Of a DNA stretch of 64,000 nt, positions 44,102 to 52,116 are shown in pieces. Each line of letters starts with the position of its first letter. Within the stretch, counting starts at the first letter, position 1. The translations under genes were made by a program, and so were the position numbers. Origin of the DNA: JACCWP01 sp963785115 (GTDB lineage: Bacteria > Actinomycetota > Actinomycetes > Propionibacteriales > Nocardioidaceae); assembly GCA_963785115.1 (NCBI GenBank), contig CAWATY010000031.1, forward strand, positions 1 to 64,000, in the 5' to 3' direction. The notes under the pieces are model-generated. The model saw only the letters and a list, made by a program, of their open reading frames with translations. It did not search any database and was not told where the DNA came from.

Positions 44102-45979
44102 TCAGGGGCGCTCGGGCCGGACCACCCCAGCGTCGCCACCACCGCGCCTGGTGGGCTCGGCCGCGGCCAGCATGCTGCCGTCGGGTCGCAGCTCGATGGC
44201 CGCGACCGCGCCGATCTCACTGGCGCTGGTCCCGGGGTCGCCGGGTGGCACGAAGCTGTGCCCGTACCGGCGCAGCGCCCGCCCGTACAGGTCGATGAAC
44301 GCCCGTTCCGCGACCACGTCGGCGGTGTTGCCCTGGTTGGCCCGCGGCGCGGCGACCGCCTCCGGCAGCGTCATGCCCAGGTCGATCCGGTTCATCAGCA
44401 CCTGCAGCACCGTGGTGATGATCGTCGAGCCGCCCGGCGAGCCGAGCGCCAGCCACGGGTCGCTGCCGCGGAACACGATCGTCGGCGACATCGAGCTGCG
44501 CGGCCGTTTGCCCGGCTGGATCCGGTTCGGGTCGTCCTTGTCGTACTCGATGCCGAAGTCGGTGAGCTCGTTGTTCAGCAGGAAGCCCCGCTTCGGCACC
44601 GTGATGCCCGAGCCGCCGGTCTGCTCGATGGTGAGCGTGTACGACACCACCGACCCCCAGCGGTCGGCCACGGTCAGGTGCGTGGTCGACAGACCCTCGT
44701 GGTCGTCGACCGGCGCCGGGGCAGGCACCGCGTCGGGGCAGTCGGTGTAGTCGCCGTCGGGCTCTCCCGCCGCGACCGGGGTCTCCGACGCCTCGTCGGG
44801 ATCGACCGCACACGCCCGCTCGCGGCCGAAGCCCTCCGACAGCAGCTGGCGCACCGGTACGTCGGTGTACGCCGGGTCGCCGACGAACTCGGCCCGGTCG
44901 GCGAACGACAGCGCGCTCGCCTCGAGGTAGTTGTGCAGCCGCTGCACCGGGCGGCCGGCAGGGAGGTTCTCCATGATGTTCAGCGCCTCGCCGACGGTGG
45001 TCGCCCCGGAGCTCGACGGCGGCACTCCCCGCACCCGCAGGCCGCGGTAGTGCATCTCGGTCGCGTTCCTGCGGATGACCCGGTAGCCGGCGAGGTCGGA
45101 CTCCTCCATGAACCCCGGCGGCACCGGCAGGTCGGTGCCGCGGGTCGTCGGCGGGTCCTGCGCCAGCCGGGTGATCTGCTCGGCGATCGGGCCGCGGTAG
45201 AACATCCGCATCCCCTGCTTGCCGAGCATCCGGTACGTCCGCGCCAGCTGCGGGTTGCGGAACACGCTCCCCACAGCGGGCGCCTCGCCACCGGGCAGGA
45301 ACAGTCGCTTGGTCGGCCGGATCGCCGCGAACCGCTCGGCGTTCTCCTGGGTCTGCAGCCGGAACGTCCGGTCCACCACGAACCCGCGCTCGGCCAGCCG
45401 GGCCGCCGGCGCCAGCGCCTCGCGCAGGCTGTACGAGCCGAACAGGTCGAGTGCCTGCTCCCACAGCCGGGGAGTGCCGGGCACGCCGACCGAGACACCG
45501 CTGGTCACCAGGTCGGGGAAGAACGGGTACGGATCGTGGGTGTCGGGGTCGATGAACGCGTTGCGCGGCATCGCGGCCGGGGCGGTCTCGCGGCCGTCGA
45601 GGACCTCGGCCTCGCCGGTGCTCTGGTTGTAGAGCACGAAGTAGCCGCCGCCACCGAGCCCGGCGCTGAACGGCTCGGTGACGCCCAGCGCGGCGGCGGT
45701 CGCGATCGCCGCGTCGACAGCGTCGCCACCGTCGCGGAGCACCTGCAGCCCGATCCGGGTCGCGTCGGGGTCGACCGACGACACCGCACCGCCGCGGCCC
45801 ACCTCGACGGGGTCGCGCGGGGGCTGCGGGCGCGCCGGCACGGTGACCGGCCCGGTGACCGGCGCGGTGACCGGCTGGTCGGCAGAGGCCGCCTCGGCGC
45901 TGGTGCCGGCGGCCGCCAGCGCCGGACCCCCGAGCGCGAGCGTGACCAGGCCGACGAGGGCGGGGCGGGCGAGTCGCAC
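44102..45979 (-). CDS. ggt: gamma-glutamyltransferase, secreted
   Basis: Ggt cleaves gamma-glutamyl bonds such as glutathione or poly-gamma-glutamate and matures by self-cleavage. The GTG at 45979 follows GGAGG and gives a signal peptide (LVGLVTLALGGPALAAAG). LGGGGYFVLYNQSTGEAEVL is in the large subunit. The new N-terminal threonine of the small subunit is in HEGLSTTHLTVADRWGSVVS. GSPGGSTIITTVLQVLMN is the oxyanion-loop motif. Length 625. The very long open frame that continues across miaA is a shadow. Confidence 0.93.
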   Translation of the reverse strand: MRLARPALVGLVTLALGGPALAAAGTSAEAASADQPVTAPVTGPVTVPARPQPPRDPVEVGRGGAVSSVDPDATRIGLQVLRDGGDAVDAAIATAAALGVTEPFSAGLGGGGYFVLYNQSTGEAEVLDGRETAPAAMPRNAFIDPDTHDPYPFFPDLVTSGVSVGVPGTPRLWEQALDLFGSYSLREALAPAARLAERGFVVDRTFRLQTQENAERFAAIRPTKRLFLPGGEAPAVGSVFRNPQLARTYRMLGKQGMRMFYRGPIAEQITRLAQDPPTTRGTDLPVPPGFMEESDLAGYRVIRRNATEMHYRGLRVRGVPPSSSGATTVGEALNIMENLPAGRPVQRLHNYLEASALSFADRAEFVGDPAYTDVPVRQLLSEGFGRERACAVDPDEASETPVAAGEPDGDYTDCPDAVPAPAPVDDHEGLSTTHLTVADRWGSVVSYTLTIEQTGGSGITVPKRGFLLNNELTDFGIEYDKDDPNRIQPGKRPRSSMSPTIVFRGSDPWLALGSPGGSTIITTVLQVLMNRIDLGMTLPEAVAAPRANQGNTADVVAERAFIDLYGRALRRYGHSFVPPGDPGTSASEIGAVAAIELRPDGSMLAAAEPTRRGGGDAGVVRPERP

Positions 45980-46056
45980 GGTGGGACCTCCGGGACCGAC
46001 GGGGTGGGAGCGACGCTCGGGCGGGCCTGTCCAGTCGTACCCGAGCCGCGGTGTGG

Positions 46057-46992
46057 TCACACGTCGGGATCGTCGGAGGCGCCGGTGAGCAGGTCGACGG
46101 CGCGTCGGGGCAGGTCGTCGGCGTCGTACGGCAGCCACCGGATCCGCGGGTCCTTGCGGAACCAGGCGAGCTGGCGGCGGGCGAAGCGCCGGGTGGCGCG
46201 AACGGTCTCGTCGCGGGCCTGCTGCTCGGTGCACTCGCCGGCCAGGTGGGCGAGCACCTGGGCGTAGCCGAGGGCCTGGGAGGCGGTCCGGCCCGCGCGG
46301 AGTCCGCGGGCCTCCAGCGCGCGGACCTCGTCGACCAGCCCGGCGGCCCACATCGCGTCGACGCGCTGCTCGATCCGGGTGTCCAGCACGTCGCGCGGGA
46401 CGTCGAGCCCGAGCGCCAGTGTCCGTGGGTCGGCGAACAGGGGTCCCGGCAGCCGGGCGGTGAACGGCCGGCCGGTGATCCGGATGACCTCCAGAGCGCG
46501 GACCAGGCGGCGACCGTTGCTGGGCAGGATGCGCGTCGCGGCCTCGGGGTCGACCTCCTGCAGCCGCCGGTGCAGGGCGGCGGCGCCGCTGGCCGCGAGC
46601 TCGGCCTCCAGCTCGGCGCGCACCGCCGGGTCGGTGCCGGGGAAGTCGAAGGCGTCGAGAACCGCGCGCACGTACAGCGCCGAGCCGCCGACGAGGACGG
46701 GGACCACACCGCGGCTCAGGCAGTCGTCGATGGCCGCCTGGGCGAGGGCCTGGAACTCCGCCACGTTCGCGGTCTCGGTGACGTCGAGCACGTCCAGCAG
46801 GTGGTGCGGCACACCGCCGCGCCGGTCGACCGGGACCTTGGCCGTGCCGATGTCCATGCCCCGGTAGAGCTGCATGGAGTCGGCATTCACCACCTCGCCG
46901 CCGAGCCGCTGCGCGAGCGCGACCGCGAGCTCGGACTTGCCGGCGGCGGTGGGGCCGACGACCGCCACGATCCCGGTCGGCACGGCGCTCAT
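46057..46992 (-). CDS. miaA: tRNA dimethylallyltransferase
   Basis: MiaA adds an isopentenyl group to A37 of tRNAs that read UNN codons. VAVVGPTAAGKSELAVALAQ is the P-loop and NADSMQLYRGMDIGTAKVP the substrate motif. GGSALYVRAVLDAFDFPG and the tRNA-binding RRFARRQLAWFRKDPRIRWL follow. Length 311 is normal. MiaB, which acts next on the same base, is encoded 2.8 kb further on, with ordinary accessory genes between. Confidence 0.96.
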   Translation of the reverse strand: MSAVPTGIVAVVGPTAAGKSELAVALAQRLGGEVVNADSMQLYRGMDIGTAKVPVDRRGGVPHHLLDVLDVTETANVAEFQALAQAAIDDCLSRGVVPVLVGGSALYVRAVLDAFDFPGTDPAVRAELEAELAASGAAALHRRLQEVDPEAATRILPSNGRRLVRALEVIRITGRPFTARLPGPLFADPRTLALGLDVPRDVLDTRIEQRVDAMWAAGLVDEVRALEARGLRAGRTASQALGYAQVLAHLAGECTEQQARDETVRATRRFARRQLAWFRKDPRIRWLPYDADDLPRRAVDLLTGASDDPDV

Positions 46993-47032
46993 GCCTAGGA
47001 TTCTCGCAACGTCCGCGACCGAGGAGCAGACA

Positions 47033-47224
47033 GTGGGTTTCCTGGACAAGGTGAAGAAGCAGGCGTCGAGCACCGCGCGGCAGCACGGCCCGGCCATCGC
47101 CGGCGGCATCGACAAGGCGGGCGACGCGGTCAACCGGGCCACCAAGAACAAGTACGCGCACCAGGTCGGCAAGGCCAAGACCCGCGCCAAGGACGGCATC
47201 GACAAGGCGGGCGGCTCGCGCTGA
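47033..47224 (+). CDS. small MT0933-type antitoxin family protein
   Basis: The 63-residue protein starts at GTG 47033 with GFLDKVKKQASSTARQHGPA and has the K/A/D-rich repeats (GIDKAGDAVNRATKNKYAHQ) of the MT0933-like family, which is labelled 'antitoxin' in Mycobacterium. No toxin gene is adjacent, so that label may not describe its role here. An ATG-less but good GGAGCAG site lies before the GTG. Its stop overlaps the likely NUDIX start. Confidence 0.75.
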   Translation: MGFLDKVKKQASSTARQHGPAIAGGIDKAGDAVNRATKNKYAHQVGKAKTRAKDGIDKAGGSR

Positions 47225-47711
47225 CGACCGAGCACTACGCCGACCCGGTCGAGTCGCGCTACCGGGTGGTCGCGGCGGCGTACCTGCTGCTGCTGCGCGA
47301 CGGTCCCGCCGGCACCGAGGTGCTGCTGCACCTGCGCCAGCACACCGGCTACCGCGACGGGCACTGGGCGGTGCTGGCCGGGCACGTCGAGCACGGCGAG
47401 TCGGTGTTCGAGGCGGCGGCACGGGAGGCGCTCGAGGAGTCGGGCGTCACGGTCGCGCTCGCCGACCTCGAGCCGCTGTGCACGATCCACCGCACGGTGC
47501 CCGGCGGCGCGGCGATCGACCAGCGCGCCGACTTCTTCCTCGCCGCCCGCACGTGGTCGGGCGAGCCGCGGATCACCGAGCCGGACAAGGCCGCGGAGAT
47601 GGCGTTCTTCCCGCTCAGCGACCTGCCCGAGCCGTGCGTGCCGCACGAGCGGCGGGTCTGGACGCGGTCGCCGCGGGACACGTGCCGGCGATCCTGGTCG
47701 ACGGCTTCTGA
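47221..47711 (+). CDS. NUDIX hydrolase, one frame break near the end
   Basis: GHVEHGESVFEAAAREALEE with SG after it is the Nudix box, which binds the metal and cleaves a nucleoside diphosphate linked to another moiety. VVAAAYLLLLRDGPAGTEV is the first strand pair. The frame upstream of the clear ORF gives LTTEHYADPVESRYRVVAAA from CTG at 47221, overlapping the previous stop; an A-to-C difference from ATG would make an ATGA overlap, so the start is uncertain (GTG 47266 is the alternative). One missing base near 47657 shifts the end; repair gives VLDAVAAGHVPAILVDGF and TGA at 47711. Confidence 0.8.
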
Positions 47712-47717
47712 GCGAGT

Positions 47718-47759
47718 TGTCACCGTCAGGTCGCCATCTATGGCGGTCTGACGGTGACA
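47718..47759 (+). repeat. 42-bp hairpin element, family 3
   Basis: TGTCACCGTCAGGTCGCC and GGCGGTCTGACGGTGACA pair around ATCTAT. It begins 6 bases after the NUDIX stop, in the same orientation to its gene as the copy at 31398-31439. Confidence 0.8.
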
Positions 47760-47793
47760 GGTCGGGTGTCGGCGGGGGTGGCAGGCTTCGGCC

Positions 47794-48174
47794 ATGCATC
47801 GAAGCCGAGTGGGCGTCGTCCTGGTGGACGTCGACGAAGACCGTTACGAGGCCGCCGAGAGGTTCTGGGAGGCGGTGACCGGCCGACCGGCCGTGCCCGA
47901 GGGCGACGGCGAGCCGTACGCCACGCTGGGCCGGCTCGAGGGCGCCAGCCTGGCGCTGCAACGCACCGGCGCCGGTACGCCCCCGCGGGTGCACCTCGAC
48001 GTCGAGACCGACGACGTGGCCGCCGAGACCGAGCGGCTGATCGCGCTGGGCGCGACCGTCACCGAGCGGCACGACAGCCACGTGATCCTCGCCGACCCGG
48101 CCGGGCAGCCGGTCTGCGTGGTGCCGGTGCAGACCGGTGCGGCGTTCGAGGAGCACGCCCTCACCTGGGGCTGA
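47794..48174 (+). CDS. VOC (glyoxalase-like) family protein
   Basis: The 126-residue protein has one VOC repeat pair: VGVVLVDVDEDRYEAAERFW at the start, a middle LALQRTGAGTPPRVHLDVET strand and RHDSHVILADPAGQPVCVVP at the end. His and Glu residues at these points are typical metal ligands of the family, which includes glyoxalases, dioxygenases and resistance proteins. The exact reaction cannot be told. It converges on the SRPBCC gene. Confidence 0.85.
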   Translation: MHRSRVGVVLVDVDEDRYEAAERFWEAVTGRPAVPEGDGEPYATLGRLEGASLALQRTGAGTPPRVHLDVETDDVAAETERLIALGATVTERHDSHVILADPAGQPVCVVPVQTGAAFEEHALTWG

Positions 48175-48193
48175 CCCCGCGTCGCGCGGCCAC

Positions 48194-48868
48194 TCAGACG
48201 GTGGCCGGGGCGGCGTCCGGGAAGGCTTCGCGCCACCACGCCGACCAGGCGTCGACCTCGCGCGCGAACTCGGCGTCGTCCTGGCCGTAGGTGGTGACGA
48301 TCACCATCGCGCCGGCGTCCTTGCCCGGCCGGGCGGGCGTCTCGCCGACCACCGCGAGTCCTGGTCCCTTGTCGTCCAGCACCACCCCGCGCTGGTTCTC
48401 GGCGGTGAACAGGACCGGACGGTCCTCGAGTCCTTCCGTCAGCGGCCGCGCCGGTGCTCCGGAGCCGGACAGGAACACCGTCCGGCGGGCCTCCCCCGGA
48501 TGCCGCTCGAGGGCGAACTTGAGCTGGTGCAGGAACGACGTCCAGCCCTCGTTGATGTCCTCGTACCAGTCCCTCCACTCGGCGGGGACGTCCTCGCGCG
48601 TCGGCCGGGTGAGCCGCACGACGGTGCCGTCGGCGGTCTCGCGCAGCTCGAACCGGTCGCCGTCGCCGATGGACAGCACGTACGGCTCCGGCTCGGTGGC
48701 GAGGTCGACGAAGATCATGTCGATCTCGCCGTCCAGCTCCTCGGCGTGCCAGCCGTGCCAGCGGCGGACCTGGTCGGGCTGGCGCATCGCCTCCCAGACC
48801 ACCTCGATCGGCGCGCCGACGGTGACCTCGAGGCTGAAACCGATCGGACGGGACTGCTGCTCGCTCAT
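48194..48868 (-). CDS. SRPBCC (AHSA1-like) domain protein
   Basis: The 224-residue protein begins SLEVTVGAPIEVVWEAMRQP and has WHGWHAEELDGEIDMIFVDL, the START-like fold pattern. A second half from about residue 140 (TVFLSGSGAPARPLTEGLED) is an extension beyond the single AHSA1 domain. ArsR-SRPBCC gene pairs are common in actinomycetes. Its ATG overlaps the ArsR-type stop (ATGA), so the two are co-translated. Function unknown, possibly binding of a hydrophobic ligand. Confidence 0.85.
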   Translation of the reverse strand: MSEQQSRPIGFSLEVTVGAPIEVVWEAMRQPDQVRRWHGWHAEELDGEIDMIFVDLATEPEPYVLSIGDGDRFELRETADGTVVRLTRPTREDVPAEWRDWYEDINEGWTSFLHQLKFALERHPGEARRTVFLSGSGAPARPLTEGLEDRPVLFTAENQRGVVLDDKGPGLAVVGETPARPGKDAGAMVIVTTYGQDDAEFAREVDAWSAWWREAFPDAAPATV

Positions 48869-49548
48869 GGGCTCTCCTGCTCGGTGGGCTGCTCGGTGGG
48901 CTGCTGGGTGGGCTGCTGGGTGGGCTGCTGGGTGGGCTGCTGCGTCGACGAGGGTGCCGGGTGCGCGCCGACAACGACGCGGTACGGACGGCCGGCGCCC
49001 TCCGGGGCGGCGACCTCCGCGGCTGCGGCGGTGATGGCGTCGGTGACGAGGTCGGCGAAGCGGTGCACGTCGGCCGGCTGGACGAAACGCACCTCGGCCT
49101 CGACGGTGAAGGTGAGCAGCCGGGTGCCCTGCGCCGACGCCGCCTGCTGCATCCGGCTGACGTCGCGCACCGCCTGCGCCGCGGTCGCGACCAGGTGGTC
49201 GGCCGCGAAGCGGTCGCGGGCACGTACCGGCGACTCCACCGGGCCCATCACCCCGGGATCGACGATGTACGCGTCGGCGGTGGCCTGGAGCACCCGCTCG
49301 GTGCAGCCGCGACGACGGCGCTCCTCGACCAGCTCCAGCAGACCGGCGTGCTCGAGCGCCCGTACGTGGTAGTTGACCTTCTGCCGTGGCAGGTCCAGCG
49401 CCGCGGCCAGCTCGGTCGCGGAGGCGGGTTCCCGGAGCAGGGTGAGCAGCTGACGGCGCAAGGGCGTCAGCGCCGCCCGCAGCCGGGCCGGGTCCTCGAC
49501 CAGCCGCAGCGCCCGCTCCTCCACGACGGCAAGCCTGGTATTCGACAA
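48865..49548 (-). CDS. ArsR-like winged-helix regulator with PTQQ repeat tail
   Basis: The 227-residue protein has the winged helix LTPLRRQLLTLLREPASATE to ALDLPRQKVNYHVRALEHAG near residues 25-75. No ArsR metal-site CxC is present, so it is of the non-metal group. The tail ends in five PTQQ/PTEQ units made from 12-bp DNA repeats. The TTG at 49548 is the best start in frame. An inverted repeat overlaps it and is the likely operator. It is co-translated with the SRPBCC gene. Confidence 0.8.
   Translation of the reverse strand: MSNTRLAVVEERALRLVEDPARLRAALTPLRRQLLTLLREPASATELAAALDLPRQKVNYHVRALEHAGLLELVEERRRRGCTERVLQATADAYIVDPGVMGPVESPVRARDRFAADHLVATAAQAVRDVSRMQQAASAQGTRLLTFTVEAEVRFVQPADVHRFADLVTDAITAAAAEVAAPEGAGRPYRVVVGAHPAPSSTQQPTQQPTQQPTQQPTEQPTEQESP
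48881..48940 (-). repeat. five 12-bp tandem units in the ArsR-like gene
   Basis: Units of the form TSGGTGGGCTGC run five times without a gap and encode PTQQ/PTEQ. Copy changes would keep the frame. Confidence 0.85.
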
Positions 49549-49561
49549 GGAATGTTGTCAA
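49541..49561 (-). promoter_or_regulatory. probable operator of the ArsR-like gene
   Basis: TTCGACAA and TTGTCAA form an imperfect inverted repeat spaced by 6 bases and covering the TTG start. This placement would allow autorepression. Confidence 0.4.
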
Positions 49562-49583
49562 GTGACTTCCAGGACCGATGTCG

Positions 49584-49742
49584 TGACATTCGGGTCGCCA
49601 GAGCCACCGCAATGTCAAGAGATCTGCTCCGCGTCCGCGTAGCGGCGAGGGTTCTCGTGCCACTGACGTGACATGGGTTGCCAGACCACCGCAATGTGCA
49701 CGAGCATCCGTCTGGCCGCGTACGGATGTCGTGCCATTGCGG
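49584..49742. repeat. family 4 palindromic repeats between miaB and the ArsR-like gene
   Basis: Unit 1 (49584-49617) is TGACATTC...CGCAATGTCA with GTCGCCAGAGCCACCG inside. Unit 2 (49669-49697) repeats TGACAT, GTTGCCAGACCACCG and CAATGT. A partial unit (49723-49742) repeats GGATGTCGTGCCATTGCGG, related to GATGTCGTGACATT at unit 1. Spacing of units 1 and 2 is 85 bases. The 229-base gap holds nothing else clear. Confidence 0.65.
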
Positions 49743-49777
49743 GGGTCATGGCCCCCCAACCGGCACGAGATCGGTCC

Positions 49778-51199
49778 TTAGGCCGGGGCGCCGATCGTGG
49801 GCATGCCGAGGCCGACTGCCGGGCGGACCGGCTCGGCGGTACGCGCCTGCCACGCGTCGCCGGAGCGGGTCGGCCGCACGGCCAGCACCGGCGCGTCGCT
49901 GACCAGGTGGTGCGGGGCGGCGTACGTCACCTCGACCTCGACGACGTCTCCCGGCCGAACGGTCGCTTCCACGGGCGGCAGGAAGTGCACCAGCCGGTTG
50001 TCCCGTGCCCGGCCGCTCATCCGGTGGGTGGCACCGTCCTTGCGGCCCTCGCCCTCTGCGACCAGCAGCTCGAGCCGGCGGCCGACCTGAGCGGTGTTCT
50101 CGGCCCAGCTCACCTCGTCCTGCGCGACCACCAGCCGCTCGTACCGCTCCTGCACCACGGGCTTCGGCACCTGGCCGTCCATCGACGCGGCCGGCGTGCC
50201 GGGACGCACCGAGTACTGGAAGGTGAAGGCCCCGCTGAACCTCGCCCGGCGCACCACGTCCAGCGTCTGCGCGAAGTCGTCCTCGGTCTCGCCGGGGAAG
50301 CCCACGATGATGTCGGTGGTGATCGCCGCGTCCGGGATCTGCTCGCGGACCCGGTCGATGATGCCGAGGTACTTCTCCCGCCGGTACGAGCGCCGCATCC
50401 GCCGCAGCACCGCGTCGGAGCCCGACTGCAGCGGCATGTGCAGGCTCGGCATCACGTTCGGCGTCTCGGCCATCGCCGCGATCACGTCGTCGGTGAAGTC
50501 GCGCGGGTGCGGGCTGGTGAACCGCACCCGCTCCAGGCCCTCGACCTCGCCGCAGGCGCGCAGCAGCTTGCCGAAGGCGAGCCGGTCGCCGAACTCCACG
50601 CCGTAGGAGTTCACGTTCTGCCCCAGCAGCGTGACCTCGCTGACCCCCTCGGCGACGAGCGCCCGGATCTCGGCCAGCACGTCGCCGGGCCGCCGGTCCT
50701 TCTCGGTGCCGCGCAGGCTCGGCACGATGCAGAACGTGCAGGTGTTGTTGCACCCGACGCTGATCGACACCCACGCCGCGTACGCCGACTCGCGGCGGGT
50801 CGGCAGCGTCGAGGGGAAGACCGTGAGCGACTCCTCGATCTCGACCTGCGCCTGCTGCTGCACCCGGGCGCGGTCCAGCAGCGCCGGCAGCGAGCCGATG
50901 TTGTGGGTGCCGAACACCACGTCGACCCACGGCGCGCGGCGGGTGATCTCGCCGCGGTCCTTCTGCGCCAGGCAGCCGCCGACCGCGATCTGCATGCCCG
51001 GCCGCTCGGCCTTGACCGGCGCCAGGTGCCCGAGGTTGCCGTAGAGCCGGTTGTCGGCGTTCTCCCGCACCGCGCAGGTGTTGAACACGACGACGTCGGC
51101 CGGTTCGCCGTCGCCGGCGCGCGCGTACCCCGCGTCCTCGAGCAGCCCGGACAGCCGCTCGGAGTCGTGCACGTTCATCTGGCAGCCGTAGGTGCGCAC
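49778..51199 (-). CDS. miaB: tRNA-2-methylthio-N6-dimethylallyladenosine synthase, possible frame break at the start
   Basis: MiaB is a radical-SAM methylthiotransferase that thiomethylates i6A37 of tRNA. VRTYGCQMNVHDSERLSGLL with FNTCAVRENAD and IAVGGCLAQKD gives the three MTTase cluster cysteines. SVGCNNTCTFCIVPSLRG is the radical-SAM CxxxCxxC. The TRAM domain is at the end. The first start in the clear frame is GTG 51199. A good ATG at 51260 (MTTTAPTTPPRSSDRC) is one base out of frame; removing one base near 51212 joins it to RTYEVRTYGC, the usual N-terminus, so an extra base is likely. Confidence 0.95.
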   Translation of the reverse strand: MRTYGCQMNVHDSERLSGLLEDAGYARAGDGEPADVVVFNTCAVRENADNRLYGNLGHLAPVKAERPGMQIAVGGCLAQKDRGEITRRAPWVDVVFGTHNIGSLPALLDRARVQQQAQVEIEESLTVFPSTLPTRRESAYAAWVSISVGCNNTCTFCIVPSLRGTEKDRRPGDVLAEIRALVAEGVSEVTLLGQNVNSYGVEFGDRLAFGKLLRACGEVEGLERVRFTSPHPRDFTDDVIAAMAETPNVMPSLHMPLQSGSDAVLRRMRRSYRREKYLGIIDRVREQIPDAAITTDIIVGFPGETEDDFAQTLDVVRRARFSGAFTFQYSVRPGTPAASMDGQVPKPVVQERYERLVVAQDEVSWAENTAQVGRRLELLVAEGEGRKDGATHRMSGRARDNRLVHFLPPVEATVRPGDVVEVEVTYAAPHHLVSDAPVLAVRPTRSGDAWQARTAEPVRPAVGLGMPTIGAPA

Positions 51200-51350
51200 C
51201 TCGTACGTGCGCGCAACGGTCGGATGAGCGGGGCGGGGTGGTTGGGGCGGTTGTGGTCATGACCGGGCCAGCCTACGAGGCGCCGGCCCGTGACCGTCCC
51301 GCAACTCCGTCCACCCGGGTGTCCCGGGCGCATCTGTAGGGTGCCGGTGC

Positions 51351-52094
51351 ATGGCGGACCAACCGGCTGTCGAGCTGCACGGGGTCGACAAGTACTTCGG
51401 CGATCTGCACGTGCTGTGCGATATCGACCTGTCGATCACGCCGGGCGAGGTCGTCGTCGTGATCGGGCCCTCCGGCTCGGGCAAGTCGACGCTCTGCCGG
51501 GTCATCAACCGGCTGGAGCCGATCCAGTCCGGCGAGATCAAGGTGCACGGCGAGCCCCTGCCCGCGGAGGGCAAGGCGCTGGCGAAGCTGCGGGCCGACG
51601 TCGGCATGGTCTTCCAGTCGTTCAACCTGTTCGCGCACAAGTCCGTGCTGGAGAACGTCACGCTCGGGCCGGTCAAGGTACGCGGGCACAAGCCGGCCGA
51701 CGCCGACAAGCGCGGACGCGAGCTGCTGGAGCGGGTCGGTGTCGCCGACCAGGCGCACAAGTACCCGGCCCAGCTGTCCGGTGGCCAGCAGCAACGGGTC
51801 GCCATTGCCCGCGCGCTGGCAATGGACCCGACGGTGATGCTGTTCGACGAGCCCACCTCCGCGCTCGACCCCGAGATGATCAAGGAGGTGCTCGACGTCA
51901 TGGTCGACCTGGCCCGCTCGGGCATGACCATGGTCGTCGTCACCCACGAGATGGGGTTCGCCCGCCGGGCGGCCCAGCGCGTCGTCTTCATGTCCGACGG
52001 CCGCATCGTCGAGGAGGCCACTCCCGACGAGTTCTTCGACAACCCGCAGTCCGACCGGGCCAAGGACTTCCTCGGCAAGGTGCTCGAACACTGA
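51351..52094 (+). CDS. gluA: glutamate-type ABC transporter ATPase
   Basis: The 247-residue ATPase has Walker A VVVIGPSGSGKSTLCRVINR, signature LSGGQQQRVAIARALAMDP and Walker B VMLFDEPTSALDPE, followed by VVVTHEMGFARRAA. This polar amino-acid uptake type matches GluA/GlnQ, and the four-gene layout gluABCD is typical of actinobacteria. It is divergent from miaB with about 90-150 bases between starts. It energises import of glutamate or glutamine through GluC/GluD. Confidence 0.93.
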   Translation: MADQPAVELHGVDKYFGDLHVLCDIDLSITPGEVVVVIGPSGSGKSTLCRVINRLEPIQSGEIKVHGEPLPAEGKALAKLRADVGMVFQSFNLFAHKSVLENVTLGPVKVRGHKPADADKRGRELLERVGVADQAHKYPAQLSGGQQQRVAIARALAMDPTVMLFDEPTSALDPEMIKEVLDVMVDLARSGMTMVVVTHEMGFARRAAQRVVFMSDGRIVEEATPDEFFDNPQSDRAKDFLGKVLEH

Positions 52095-52116
52095 CCCCAA
52101 AACGGAGGGAACACCG

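Noticed and set aside
44102..47422. Single open frame of about 1,100 codons from ggt through miaA
   Set aside because: Only the 3' part is ggt; the rest is out of frame with miaA, which has its own complete gene.
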